From contig NZ_JAAABN010000009.1 in the NCBI RefSeq assembly GCF_011516765.1, positions 99,871 through 163,870 of the forward strand: a DNA stretch of 64,000 bases. Direction: 5' to 3'. The translations under genes and the position numbers were made by a program. How positions within the stretch are numbered: position 1 is the first letter of the stretch; each line of letters opens with the position of its first letter. The notes under the pieces are model-generated. The model was not told the DNA's origin, searched no databases, and worked only from the letters and a program-made list of their open reading frames with translations. This document shows, in pieces, positions 52,382 through 61,659 of this stretch. This DNA is from Acetobacter sicerae. Lineage in GTDB: Bacteria > Pseudomonadota > Alphaproteobacteria > Acetobacterales > Acetobacteraceae.

Positions 52382-52924
52382 CTAGTGAAGATAGACGGCA
52401 TTGGGGACATGATGCGGGGCGGGTTTCAGCGAGTGAAACAGTTCGCCGCCCGCGACCCCGGCAATACAGCCGACCAGCAGCACCATGCCGATCAGTCCGA
52501 ACCGGGTATGCGTGGCTGATTGCGCGGCCACCAGCAGGCTCTGGGTTTCAGCTCTGGCCTGCTGGGTCAGAAACAGTTCGGCCTTCAGCGACGCGTTGGA
52601 CGCCCGCACGTTGCGGAGCTCCATGTCGAGCCGGTTCAGATTCTCTGAAAGCTCCCGCACACGCTGCCGTTCCAGCTGAACGTCCCCAGCCGCTGCGGAA
52701 CGGGAAGCACGAGGGCGTGGGGACGCCGTGCTGGCCCGTTTCGGAGGATTGGGCGCAATGGCTGTAAAAAGGTTCTTGAGCGCACCGCCGGTGATCTTGT
52801 TGCGCTGCGCCCGCGCACGCAGGGCGGAAAGAGCGGCTTCAGACTGGCCGGTCTGTTCTTCCAGTACAAGAGCAAGAATATCGGAGAGGACTTTCAGCTC
52901 TTTCGGATCAAACGAGTCGCTCAT
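52382..52924 (-). CDS. Hypothetical coiled-coil protein with C-terminal membrane anchor
   Basis: The 180-residue protein is acidic and helical at the N-terminus (DPKELKVLSDILALVLEEQT), has an Ala/Ser/Pro/Arg linker (60-82), a coiled coil (RQRVRELSENLNRLDMELRN) and a single membrane helix (FGLIGMVLLVGCIAGVAGGE). The tail-anchored layout suggests an inner-membrane tether. It overlaps the tsaC gene end by 4 bases, so it is coexpressed with it. No family is recognised. Confidence 0.8.
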   Translation of the reverse strand: MSDSFDPKELKVLSDILALVLEEQTGQSEAALSALRARAQRNKITGGALKNLFTAIAPNPPKRASTASPRPRASRSAAAGDVQLERQRVRELSENLNRLDMELRNVRASNASLKAELFLTQQARAETQSLLVAAQSATHTRFGLIGMVLLVGCIAGVAGGELFHSLKPAPHHVPNAVYLH

Positions 52925-53955
52925 GCGACGTGATGCTCCTGTGTCGAGGGGGCGTCCTGACAGGCATCGGCAGCCGGACGCGGTGCGGCTGCCCGACCGA
53001 GACGATCACGAATGGCGAGGCCGAGACCCGTTTCAGGGATCGGTTGCACGACGATCCTTTTGCATCCGGCCTGCGTTCCCTGCTGGTCGAGATAACGCAG
53101 ACCCGCGAAAAGCCGCGAGGCCGCTTCATCCAGACGTCGGGTTTCACTGAGATTCCACGTCACGCGTGCGCCGTTCAGCGGGGGGCCAAACGCCAGAAGC
53201 GCGTCAGCGGGCTGCACTGACTGCACGTCCAGAACCACGGGCAGGCCGGGCGCATAGTGCGAGGTCAGCATGCCGGGAGCGACGGGGGCGTTCGCTTTCT
53301 GCGCTTCATGATGGCGGTCCACCGGGCCGATGACGGCTTCGATATCTTCGACAGTAACGCCGCCCGGACGGAGCAGGCGCGGTGTGTCATCGGACAGGTC
53401 CAGAATGGTGCTTTCCACGCCGACGGCGCACGGGCCGGTATCAAGAACGGCGTCAATGCGACCAGCCAGTCCATCCATCACATGCCCGGCGTCAGAAGGG
53501 CTCACCGCGCCGGAAGGATTGGCGGAGGGGGCAGCGACCGGTCGTCCCACAGCGCGCAGGAGCGCGAGCGCGGTGTTCTGCGCCGGAACACGCACAGCCG
53601 CTGTGGGCAGACCGGCAGCGGCGAGGTCGCAGATGTCACCGTCGTCACGACGTTTCAGCACAAGAGTCAGCGGGCCGGGCCAGAAATGCTCTGCCAGCTT
53701 ACGGGCCAGCGGCGTTGCGACGACATGTCTGAAGGCGTCATCAGCACCTGGAAAATGGCTGATGAGCGGATTGAACCGGGGGCGGTTCTTGGCCTCGAAG
53801 ATACGGGCCACGGCGAGAGGGTTCGTCGCATCCGCGCCAAGACCGTAGACCGTCTCCGTTCCGAACGCGACAAGACGACCGTCGCGCAGAAGCTCTGCGG
53901 CGCGGATCAGGCCCTCGGGCTGCTCTGCGTCATCGGATACAAGGCGGTCGGTCAT
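52921..53955 (-). CDS. tsaC: Threonylcarbamoyl-AMP synthase, Sua5 type
   Basis: The 344-residue enzyme uses threonine, bicarbonate and ATP to make threonylcarbamoyl-AMP for the t6A37 tRNA modification. The YrdC domain (residues 15-200) shows VAFGTETVYGLGADATN, KNRPRFNPL and VAAPSANPSG; a Sua5 C-terminal domain follows (from about 225), including SHYAPGLPVVL. ATG 53955 is chosen for AGGAG 5 bases ahead. The gene runs directly into the coiled-coil gene. Confidence 0.93.
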   Translation of the reverse strand: MTDRLVSDDAEQPEGLIRAAELLRDGRLVAFGTETVYGLGADATNPLAVARIFEAKNRPRFNPLISHFPGADDAFRHVVATPLARKLAEHFWPGPLTLVLKRRDDGDICDLAAAGLPTAAVRVPAQNTALALLRAVGRPVAAPSANPSGAVSPSDAGHVMDGLAGRIDAVLDTGPCAVGVESTILDLSDDTPRLLRPGGVTVEDIEAVIGPVDRHHEAQKANAPVAPGMLTSHYAPGLPVVLDVQSVQPADALLAFGPPLNGARVTWNLSETRRLDEAASRLFAGLRYLDQQGTQAGCKRIVVQPIPETGLGLAIRDRLGRAAAPRPAADACQDAPSTQEHHVA

Positions 53956-54136
53956 ACGGCTCCTCAGATGAGGCTGTCGACTTATCATGGAATGGCGACA
54001 GACAGCCAGTTTGGATTTCAGGCGTCTGTCACCCCGGCGCACGCTCTTTTCCCATCCTGCTGGGACCATGGTTGTCATCCAATCGGGCCATCCTGCGACA
54101 GGAAAGCTGGCGGTGGAGCGTGACGGCTCCGTCGTT

Positions 54137-54928
54137 TCAGTCGTCAAGGTCGCCCGTGCAGACAAAGAACGGGTTTTTCCAGCCAGGCTTGCTGTAGCGA
54201 AGTGGACCGCTACCATCGAGCAGCATGACCTTTCCGCCTGCGGCTTCCACAATCGCCTGAGGCGCTGCCGTATCCCATTCCATTGTCGGGCCGAGACGCG
54301 GGTAGAAATCAGCCACGCCCTCGGCTACGCGGACAAACTTCACGGCCGAGCCGATATTGCCCAGCGAGGCGATGGGGCGTTCGCCCAGAAACTTCGCCAG
54401 CGCCGGATCATCGCCATGATGGCGGGAGGCGAGGACCGCCAGCCCGTCCTTCGGCGCTTGGCGGACATGGATCGCATGTTCGCCGTCAGCATCGTAGCGC
54501 GTCGCGCCCAGCCCTTCGCCGCCCGTGTAGAACTGCCCGTAAGCGGGGAGAGCCATGGCGCCCAGCACCGCCCGGTCATCCCGCACCAGACCGATATTCA
54601 CCGTGAAGTCGTCACGTCCGGCAGCGAATTCCCGCGTGCCGTCCAGTGGATCGACCAGCCAGTATTCCGTGCCGCCTTTCACGCGGATGCCCGCCGCCAT
54701 TTCTTCTTCCGCAATCACCGGAATATGGGGTGCTGCGGCGCGGAGTCCTGTCAGAATATGCTTCTCCGCCGCCTGATCGGCTTCCGTCACCGGAGAGCGG
54801 TCCGACTTCGTGGTGGTCACGAAGCCCTTGGCCCGGATGGCGTTGATGATGTCGCTGGCCTCACGGGCGAGACGGAGAGCGAGGGCGAGGAGCGCGGCGT
54901 CAGAGACCGGAGAGTTGGAAAGCGTCAT
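54137..54928 (-). CDS. cysQ: 3'(2'),5'-bisphosphate nucleotidase
   Basis: The 263-residue Mg-dependent phosphatase is of the inositol-phosphatase superfamily. Metal-site motifs are PVIAEEEMAAG, WLVDPLDGTREFAAG and TMEWDTAAPQAIVEAAGG; KSDRSPVTEADQAAE near residue 41 is typical of CysQ. It hydrolyses PAP (and PAPS) produced in sulfate assimilation. Upstream, a 400-base gap separates it from the divergent MFS gene. Confidence 0.93.
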   Translation of the reverse strand: MTLSNSPVSDAALLALALRLAREASDIINAIRAKGFVTTTKSDRSPVTEADQAAEKHILTGLRAAAPHIPVIAEEEMAAGIRVKGGTEYWLVDPLDGTREFAAGRDDFTVNIGLVRDDRAVLGAMALPAYGQFYTGGEGLGATRYDADGEHAIHVRQAPKDGLAVLASRHHGDDPALAKFLGERPIASLGNIGSAVKFVRVAEGVADFYPRLGPTMEWDTAAPQAIVEAAGGKVMLLDGSGPLRYSKPGWKNPFFVCTGDLDD

Positions 54929-55332
54929 AGCTCTTTCTTACTCCTCAGAAGTGAAGGCGCAATTGATTATCTGGTGACCACCGGTCTCAATCTGTCCTTC
55001 GTGGTGTGAGCAGGAAACGGTCCGGCGGCCCAGCCGTTTCAGACGCGGCGTCCGTTGTCTGTTGTCTCTGTTTAATGACGTCGGCTCAGTGGCGGGCGGC
55101 GAGAAAACTGGTTCGGTCCCTGTCCATGTGGGATGGTGCGTATATCGGCTTTTCAGGATTTCGCTCCGAACCTCACAAGATGACGCAGCCCTCTTGACCC
55201 TGATTTCTTAAATGGGTTGGAGGAAGACCGCTTTCTGAACCTCTTCACAAAAAGAACAGGGCAGGGCGATTGTCTGTAAAATCGTTCCGACAGCCTGCTA
55301 TACGGACGCCCCGGTTCCTTTCAGGAAGTCAT
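54929..55332. other. Intergenic region between divergent cysQ and MFS genes
   Basis: About 400 bases with no recognisable gene. GAAACGG (55014-55020) and CCGTTTC (55034-55040) form a small hairpin. Both flanking promoters must lie here, but none is distinct. Confidence 0.4.
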
Positions 55333-56490
55333 ATGACCGCCTCTTCTTCCCCCAGTCGCGGGATGACTCTCGCCATGGCGGCCGCCACCGGTCTCGCCGT
55401 CGCCAGTATCTATTACAATCAGCCGATGCTGGGCGTCATGGAACGGGCGATGCCGAGCAGTCTTACGGCGCTCGTTCCCATGGCCACGCAGCTTGGTTAT
55501 GCGCTGGGGCTGTTCGCGCTGGTGCCGTTGGGAGATCTGCTGGAACGCCGGCAACTGATTGTCTGGCAGTTCGTGCTGCTGGCTGCCGCGCTGGCACTGA
55601 CAGCCATTGCCCCCGGGGCCGGGATCGTGCTGCTTGGCTCGCTGCTGATCGGAGCCGCCGCGACCGTCGCGCAGCAGATCGTGCCGTTTGCGGCGCATCT
55701 TGCGCCACCGGAACGGCGCGGTGCGGTCGTGGGCGTGGTCATGTCCGGGCTGCTGTGCGGCATCCTGCTCAGCCGGACGCTGGCCGGATTCGTGGCGGAT
55801 CACGCGGGGTGGCGTGAGATGTTCTGGCTGGGCGTGCCGTTGAGTCTGGGGGCTGGCGCGGTCATGCGTCTGCTGCTGCCCTACAGCCGCCCCGACACGC
55901 AGCACAGCTACGCCAGCCTCATGGCGTCTCTGGCGCATCTCTGGCGGGAGTTTCCGGCCCTGCGACTGGCGGCCTTCACGCAGGCGCTGCTGTTCGGAAC
56001 ATTCTCGGTCTTCTGGTCCATTCTGGCGCTTCACCTGCAGGAGCCGCGTTTCAATCTGAGCGCAGAATCCGCAGGACTGTTCGGGATCGTCGGGGCTGTG
56101 GGGATTCTGGCGGCCCCTCTCGCCGGGCGGTTTGCCGATCGGCACGGTCCACATCGGGCCATTCTGGCGGGGACCATCCTCACGCTTCTGTCGTGGGTGC
56201 TTTTTGGCGCGTGGCTGTCTCTGGCCGGGCTGGTTGTCGGCTGTATCCTGCTGGACTTCGCGGTGCAGAGCGCGCTCGTCTCGCATCAGCACATTGTCTA
56301 CGCCTTACGGCCTGAAGCGCGTTCCCGTCTCAATACGCTTTTCATGGGTGTGATGTTTCTCGGCGGCGCAACCGGCGCGGCGGGCGCTTCGGCGGCGTGG
56401 GTCATCGGCGGGTGGAGTGCGGTTGCGCTGTTTGGCGGGTTGATGGCGGCAGGAGCGCTGACGTTGCAGGTCATTTCCGCACGAAGCTGA
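55333..56490 (+). CDS. MFS transporter
   Basis: The 385-residue protein starts at ATG 55333 with AGGA 6 bases upstream. It has about twelve hydrophobic helices; helix 1 region is GMTLAMAAATGLAVASIYYN followed by QPMLGV, a start seen in the YfcJ/AraJ-like drug or sugar efflux group. The intracellular loop motif PLGDLLERRQLI is the A-like motif (GDxxxxR), and the second copy is GRFADRHGPHRAI. Drug or metabolite export is expected; the substrate is unknown. Confidence 0.9.
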   Translation: MTASSSPSRGMTLAMAAATGLAVASIYYNQPMLGVMERAMPSSLTALVPMATQLGYALGLFALVPLGDLLERRQLIVWQFVLLAAALALTAIAPGAGIVLLGSLLIGAAATVAQQIVPFAAHLAPPERRGAVVGVVMSGLLCGILLSRTLAGFVADHAGWREMFWLGVPLSLGAGAVMRLLLPYSRPDTQHSYASLMASLAHLWREFPALRLAAFTQALLFGTFSVFWSILALHLQEPRFNLSAESAGLFGIVGAVGILAAPLAGRFADRHGPHRAILAGTILTLLSWVLFGAWLSLAGLVVGCILLDFAVQSALVSHQHIVYALRPEARSRLNTLFMGVMFLGGATGAAGASAAWVIGGWSAVALFGGLMAAGALTLQVISARS

Positions 56491-56677
56491 TTGTGCAACG
56501 GTCCCCCGTGCGGCATGAGAGGCGCTCAGGTTTGCACTGTCTCGACGTGCGGGCTCGACGTGCGGGTTCGCGGAAACACCACGCGGACCATGATCTGAGA
56601 GACTGTTTCTGGTTCGGACGGAAGCGGTCTGAACGGATCAGGTTCTAAAACTATTTTCGGCTACAGCGGATTTTTTC

Positions 56678-57721
56678 ATGTCAGAACATACTCCCATCGG
56701 TCTGGATCAGCAGGCTTCCCCCGTTCGGGCTCTGACCCACTCCGGGAATTTCCACACGGATGAGACGCTGGGGTATGTGATTCTGCATTACGCGCTTGAG
56801 CCGGAGGGAAATCTGCGCGACCGCGTGCTGAATGGTGGCGAGGGCGGACGCCTCACCTTCGTGCGCTCGCGTAACCCGGAAGACATTCAGGCTGCGGATA
56901 TCGTGTTTGATGTCGGTGGTGAGTATGCGCCCCCCAAGGGCCGCTACGATCACCACATGCGGGTCAAGCCGCTGCGTGAGGATGGTACGCCCTACAGCGC
57001 CGCAGGGCTGCTGTGGAAGGATTACGGCAAGGCCGCGATCAGCAACATTCTCGGCACGGTCCTGAAGAAGCCGGTCAGTGAAGCCGAAGTGGCGTCGATC
57101 TGGCAGACTCTCGACAAGTCGCTGATCCTTCCCGTCGATCTGGATGACAACGGCGTGGCCAAGATGGGCAAGCTCTCGCTGGCGGACATCGTCTCGGCCT
57201 GCAACCCGCCGTGGGATACGACCGAGCTTTATGGAGCAGACGTCGCAAAGACGAAGGAAACCACCGGTTTCGCCAATGCCGCCGGTGCTGTCGCGGCGCA
57301 TCTGGTCAATTCCATGGACCGCGTGCGCGCCAGCCTCAAAGCGGCCAGTCGGGTGATGGAGGCGTATGCGAAAGCCGAGGACAAGCGCATCCTGCTGATG
57401 GACACAGGCATGCCGACCGAAAAGATGATCTTCGAGAACGATCTGCCGGTGGTCTACGTGGTGTCGCCGACCAATAACGGTCAGTGGAACGTCAAGGCGA
57501 TTCCGCCGACACGCGGAGATTTCGGTCAGCGCGTCTCCCTGCCGGAGGCATGGGGCGGTCTGGAAAAATCGGAACTGGCGAAAGTGTCGGGTGTGCCTGA
57601 CGCCGTGTTCGCGCATCCGGCCCGGTTCATCTGCGGAGCCGGTAGCCGTGAAGGCGCACTGAAAATGGCGCAGCTGGCGTTGCAGATCGACGAGGCACTC
57701 AAGGCTGGCAAGCCTGCCTGA
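56678..57721 (+). CDS. MYG1 (UPF0160) family protein
   Basis: The 347-residue protein shows the MYG1 marks: THSGNFHTDETLGYVIL, VFDVGGEYAPPKGRYDHHM, the WQTLDKSLILPVDLDDNG core and the C-terminal VFAHPARFICGAGSREGALK. The DHH-like metal cluster suggests a phosphoesterase/exonuclease; the eukaryotic MYG1 is a mitochondrial and nuclear 3'-5' RNA exonuclease. Length matches the family. It precedes pepA by 150 bases on the same strand. Confidence 0.9.
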   Translation: MSEHTPIGLDQQASPVRALTHSGNFHTDETLGYVILHYALEPEGNLRDRVLNGGEGGRLTFVRSRNPEDIQAADIVFDVGGEYAPPKGRYDHHMRVKPLREDGTPYSAAGLLWKDYGKAAISNILGTVLKKPVSEAEVASIWQTLDKSLILPVDLDDNGVAKMGKLSLADIVSACNPPWDTTELYGADVAKTKETTGFANAAGAVAAHLVNSMDRVRASLKAASRVMEAYAKAEDKRILLMDTGMPTEKMIFENDLPVVYVVSPTNNGQWNVKAIPPTRGDFGQRVSLPEAWGGLEKSELAKVSGVPDAVFAHPARFICGAGSREGALKMAQLALQIDEALKAGKPA

Positions 57722-57875
57722 GTTTCTGCTCAATAAATCCGCAGGAGATGGGGGGAGGCGACGCCAGCCGTTGCCAACCACCGTCCCCCTCGCTACCTCT
57801 AACAGCGGATAGCTCCGGGTGGGGCAGCGGAACCGGTCCGTCGTCGCGCCTGTCAGACAAGGAAAAGGCGTCAAC

Positions 57876-59342
57876 GTGACAGAGATCAGCTTCTCCGACC
57901 TCGCTCTCCCTACAGGTGGCGCTCTGGCGCTGCCGGAATTTGCCGATGCGGCCCGGTCCGACTTTTTCGCCACTGTGGACAAGGCGACCGGCGGGGCGCT
58001 GACCCGTGCGGCGGAAGCGGCGTCTTTCACATTCAAGCGCGGCGCGACCTGCGTGGTGCTGGCTCCGGGTGCGAAGCTGGAGCGCGTCGTGCTGGTGGGG
58101 CTTGGCGACAAGGACAGCCTGACCGAAACCACTGCCGAGCAGGCGGGCGGCACGGCGGCGCAGGCAGTGGCCATGCACGCACAGGGCGCAATCTCCACTG
58201 CGGCGCTTGATCCGAAGCTGGCGGTGCATGTGGCGCTCGGCGCGTCGCTCGGCCTGTATCGCTTCGATCGCTACCGCACGACGGAGAAAAAGGACGACAA
58301 GCCGAAGCTGGCTTCCCTCGCCATTCTGACCAGGGATGTGGCCGGTGCGAAAGCGGCATGGGCTGGCTGGGAAGCTGTGGCGAAGGGTGTAACCCTGACG
58401 CGCGATCTGGTCAGCGAGCCCGCCAATGTCCTGACACCGGTTGAATTCGCCAAACGCACCGAGGAACTGAAGAAACTCGGCGTCGAAGTCGAAGTCTTCG
58501 ACGTTCCCGCGCTTGAGAAGCTGAAGTTCGGCTCCATGCTTGGTGTCGCGCAGGGCAGTGACAATCCGCCCCGCATGGTGGTGATGCGCTGGAACGGCGC
58601 TGGTGATGACTCCGCACCGCTGGCCTTTGTCGGCAAGGGCGTGACGTTCGATTCCGGCGGCATTTCCATCAAGCCTGCCGCTGGCATGGAAGATATGAAG
58701 TGGGACATGGCCGGTGCGGGCGTTGTCACCGGTCTGATGGCCGCGCTGGCGGGGCGCAAGGCGAAGGTGAATGCGGTCGGTCTGATCGGTGTCGTCGAGA
58801 ACATGGTCTCCGGTAACGCGCAGCGTCCCGGCGACGTGGTGCGCAGCGCGTCCGGCCAGACCATCGAAGTGCTGAACACCGATGCCGAAGGCCGTCTCGT
58901 TCTGGCCGATGTGCTCTGGTATGCGCGTGAGACGTTCTCGCCGCGCTACATGGTCGATCTGGCCACGCTGACGGGTGCGATCATCGTTGGTCTGGGTCAC
59001 GAATATGCGGGCCTGTTCTCGAACGATGACACGCTTTCCGGGAAGCTGACGGACGCCGGCGTCGCCACCGAAGAAAAGCTGTGGCGGATGCCGATGGGCG
59101 AGGAATACGACAAACAGCTCAAGTCCGACATTGCCGACATGAAAAACATCGGGGGCGGTCGTGCGGGTGGCTCCATCACGGCGGCGCAGTTCCTCAAGCG
59201 CTTCGTGGGTGAGACGCCGTGGGCGCATCTCGACATCGCTGGCGTGGCCTGGGCGACGAAGGCGAAGAACGGTTCTCCGAAAGGCGCTTCCGGTTTCGGC
59301 GTGCGTCTGCTTGACCGGTTCGTGCGTCAGTTCGAAGGCTGA
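57876..59342 (+). CDS. pepA: Leucyl aminopeptidase (M17)
   Basis: The 488-residue zinc enzyme releases N-terminal residues and can bind DNA at recombination sites. GTG 57876 is chosen since the family begins near here. The catalytic half has GKGVTFDSGGISIKPAAGME (metal Lys and Asp), KAKVNAVGLIGVVENM and the signature NTDAEGRLVLADVLWYA; the N-terminal domain ends near residue 165. pepA is followed at 8 bases by holC, a common proteobacterial pair. Confidence 0.95.
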   Translation: MTEISFSDLALPTGGALALPEFADAARSDFFATVDKATGGALTRAAEAASFTFKRGATCVVLAPGAKLERVVLVGLGDKDSLTETTAEQAGGTAAQAVAMHAQGAISTAALDPKLAVHVALGASLGLYRFDRYRTTEKKDDKPKLASLAILTRDVAGAKAAWAGWEAVAKGVTLTRDLVSEPANVLTPVEFAKRTEELKKLGVEVEVFDVPALEKLKFGSMLGVAQGSDNPPRMVVMRWNGAGDDSAPLAFVGKGVTFDSGGISIKPAAGMEDMKWDMAGAGVVTGLMAALAGRKAKVNAVGLIGVVENMVSGNAQRPGDVVRSASGQTIEVLNTDAEGRLVLADVLWYARETFSPRYMVDLATLTGAIIVGLGHEYAGLFSNDDTLSGKLTDAGVATEEKLWRMPMGEEYDKQLKSDIADMKNIGGGRAGGSITAAQFLKRFVGETPWAHLDIAGVAWATKAKNGSPKGASGFGVRLLDRFVRQFEG

Positions 59343-59350
59343 CGGACCCG

Positions 59351-59797
59351 GTGGCCGAAGTCGGCTTCTACCATCTGACACGCACCGGGGCGTTTGAAGC
59401 GTTGCCGGTGCTGCTTGGCCGGACGCTGGATGCGGGCAGGAGGGCGGTCGTCAGATGCGGTGACCCGGAGGCGGTTGCCGCTCTTGATGAGGCGTTGTGG
59501 AAAGTGCCCGAGCCGGTCTGGCTCCCTCACGCGGCGACGGGCGGGAAATATCCTGAACGTCAGCCCGTGTGGATTACAGCGGGTGACGATGTCCCTAACG
59601 GGGCAAATTTTCTGTTTCTTACCGGCGTGAACGAGGTTCTTTCTCTGGAGCCGTTCGAGCGCGTGTTCGATCTGTTCGACGGACAGGATGAGGCGGCTGT
59701 CGCGGCGGCGCGTGTGCGCTGGGTGGCGTTACGTGACGCCGGGCACACGCTGGCTTACTGGAAACAGGAAGCTAAAGGCTGGACAAGGGCGCGCTGA
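59351..59797 (+). CDS. holC: DNA polymerase III chi subunit
   Basis: The 148-residue protein starts at GTG 59351 just after pepA. HolC marks are VGFYHLTRTGAFEALPVLLG, WKVPEPVWLPHA and the NGANFLFLTGVNEV strand. Chi links the clamp loader to single-stranded-DNA-binding protein. The C-terminus is slightly extended (KQEAKGWTRAR). Coupling with pepA supports the call. Confidence 0.92.
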   Translation: MAEVGFYHLTRTGAFEALPVLLGRTLDAGRRAVVRCGDPEAVAALDEALWKVPEPVWLPHAATGGKYPERQPVWITAGDDVPNGANFLFLTGVNEVLSLEPFERVFDLFDGQDEAAVAAARVRWVALRDAGHTLAYWKQEAKGWTRAR

Positions 59798-60123
59798 GAG
59801 TTTTGTTGCGCCAAAGCATTGTTCTGCAAACCATCCTCGAAATACAGAAAAAGTTATTGGTAAAGATTTTTCCGAAAAATCATTAGAAAACATGGATTTT
59901 TCGAAAAAATACAACATCCGGAAACTTTTCTTTTTAGTAAGGTTTGTAAAAACCAGCCAGCAGCTCTGCAACAGAGTTTTTCGTCTGCAATGGATCATTT
60001 GTTGTTTTGCTGCGTTGTATCTTTCCAGAGAATATAAAAACGGATTGCGAGCGGCAGGCTGCGACACGGGCGCAAATCCCGCATGATGAATGTCGCAGGC
60101 TGTTTCTCCGAAAGGAACATGTC
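59798..60123. other. AT-rich intergenic region before the aldo/keto reductase
   Basis: About 325 bases, AT-rich between 59850 and 59960, with two small A/T-rich hairpins (GATTTTTCCGAAAAATC and ATTTTTCGAAAAAAT near 59866-59913). No gene is recognised. It probably holds the pepA-holC end and the reductase promoter. Confidence 0.45.
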
Positions 60124-60978
60124 ATGACACGCAAGGTCAGATTCAAGAGTGGCATTGAGGTCCCGGCGCTGGGCATGGGAACATGGAACATGGGAGACGA
60201 TGTCTCTCTGCGGAGCGATGAAATCGCCAGTCTTCAGGCCGGTCTGGATGCCGGTCTGCGCGTGATTGATACGGCTGAAATGTATGGTAACGGCCGCTCT
60301 GAAAGCGTCGTCGGAGAAGCGATAGAGAAGCGGCGGGACGACGTCTTTCTTGTCAGCAAGGTGCTGCCTTCGAACGCGTCCGCCAAAGGCGTGCTTCGGA
60401 GTTGCACTGACTCTCTCAAGCGGCTCCGCACCGATTACGTGGATCTCTATCTTCTGCACTGGCGGGGAAGCGTTCCTCTTGAGGAAACATTTGAAGCCTT
60501 CGAGAAATTACGTGACCGCGGGATGATCAGAAGCTGGGGTGTCTCGAACTTCGATACGGACGATATGGAAAAGGTGGAGCTGACCGACCATGGTGAAAAC
60601 TGTGTCGCCAATCAGGTTCTTTACAGCCTGAGCCATCGTGGAATCGAATTCGATCTTCTGGAAGAAGACCGTACCCGTCAGGCGGTGACGATGGCTTACT
60701 CACCGCTCGGTCAGGGGGGCGGGATGCTGAAGGACAATGTGCTGGCGAAAATTGCCCGAAAGCACACAACCAGTCAGGGACCGGCGACACCCGCACAGAT
60801 CGCGCTGGCATGGGTCCTGCGTCAGCCATCCCTTATCGCCATCCCCAAGGCAGGGTCGAAAAAGCATCTTCTTGAGAATATCGCCGCTCAGGAAATCAGA
60901 TTGAACGATGATGACCTTGCTGCGCTGGACAAGGCGTTTCCCCCTCCCGGAAAGAAGGTTCCTCTGGAAGTTATATGA
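60124..60978 (+). CDS. Aldo/keto reductase
   Basis: The 284-residue NAD(P)H enzyme starts at ATG 60124 behind AAAGGA. The TIM-barrel tetrad is visible: Asp and Tyr in IDTAEMYGNGRSE, Lys in FLVSKVLPSN and His in YLLHWRGS; the cofactor segment IAIPKAGSKKHLLEN follows near residue 240. It reduces aldehydes or ketones, possibly sugars or 2,5-diketogluconate in this type of organism; the substrate is undetermined. Confidence 0.93.
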   Translation: MTRKVRFKSGIEVPALGMGTWNMGDDVSLRSDEIASLQAGLDAGLRVIDTAEMYGNGRSESVVGEAIEKRRDDVFLVSKVLPSNASAKGVLRSCTDSLKRLRTDYVDLYLLHWRGSVPLEETFEAFEKLRDRGMIRSWGVSNFDTDDMEKVELTDHGENCVANQVLYSLSHRGIEFDLLEEDRTRQAVTMAYSPLGQGGGMLKDNVLAKIARKHTTSQGPATPAQIALAWVLRQPSLIAIPKAGSKKHLLENIAAQEIRLNDDDLAALDKAFPPPGKKVPLEVI

Positions 60979-61033
60979 AACGGGCAGGGGAAAAGCAGAA
61001 AGACTCTGATCCCACCCTGTAACGCAGGGCAGT

Positions 61034-61065
61034 TTCCGGCCTGAAGAATGTTCTTCAGGCCGGAA
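61034..61065. terminator. Bidirectional terminator between convergent genes
   Basis: TTCCGGCCTGAAGAA and TTCTTCAGGCCGGAA are perfect 15-base inverted copies around TG, lying between the aldo/keto reductase and YidB-like gene ends (55 and 40 bases away). Confidence 0.75.
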
Positions 61066-61104
61066 AGGCTCTCTGTCAGTCGTTTCGTGAATATGGCAGC
61101 GTTT

Positions 61105-61497
61105 TTACATGGCGAGTGGTTTTGGTTTCTCACGCGCCTGCTTTGCGTTGCGATAGACAATGCCGGGAACGACGGAGGCAAGACCTGTCACCACGGCGTC
61201 CGGTGAAAGACCCGTTTCCTTGGCGAATCTGCTTATGACATCCTGCGGAATCAGCGTTTTGATATCCGCTTTTCTGGCGGGTGTCTTGCTGATGGCGTCG
61301 CGCCATCCCTGAAGAAGGTCATCAAGGCCCGCTTCGTGAGCGCGTCTGCGAACTTCGGGAATGCCGGGAGCGCCTTCCTTGCCCATATATTCGCTCACTG
61401 CCGAGGCAAGCCCGGAGTTGTCGCTGTGGGCGCGTGTCAGAAAATCAACGGCGTCATTCAGACCGCCGGGCAGATTGTCGTCCATTCTCTTGGTCAT
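61105..61497 (-). CDS. YidB/DUF937 family protein
   Basis: The 130-residue protein starts at ATG 61497 behind AAGGAG. DUF937 marks are GGLNDAVDFLTRAHSDNSGL, VPEVRRRAHEAGLDDLLQGW-like helices and FAKETGLSPDAVVTGLASVV near the end. YidB-type proteins are soluble, homooligomeric and of unknown role, sometimes linked to stress. It is convergent with the aldo/keto reductase gene. Confidence 0.8.
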   Translation of the reverse strand: MTKRMDDNLPGGLNDAVDFLTRAHSDNSGLASAVSEYMGKEGAPGIPEVRRRAHEAGLDDLLQGWRDAISKTPARKADIKTLIPQDVISRFAKETGLSPDAVVTGLASVVPGIVYRNAKQAREKPKPLAM

Positions 61498-61659
61498 GAC
61501 AGTCTCCTTTGACCGTAATCGGCAAGCGGACGTCACTGTTTCTGTCGGATGGAATTTATTGTGTAAAGTACTGACAGGATGCAGAGCCGCTTGTCTGTCT
61601 GAACACTGAACGAATGGAGGCGTCTGGAGTTCAGTCGCCATCCTCATATGACAAAAATT

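Noticed and set aside
55006..55197. 63-codon frame between cysQ and the MFS gene
   Set aside because: Contains the small hairpin, has no recognisable sequence features and sits in a divergent promoter region.
57699..59381. Long open frame of 560 codons on the minus strand across pepA
   Set aside because: It is the antisense shadow of pepA, His/Arg rich with no family features; pepA on the plus strand has full M17 motifs.
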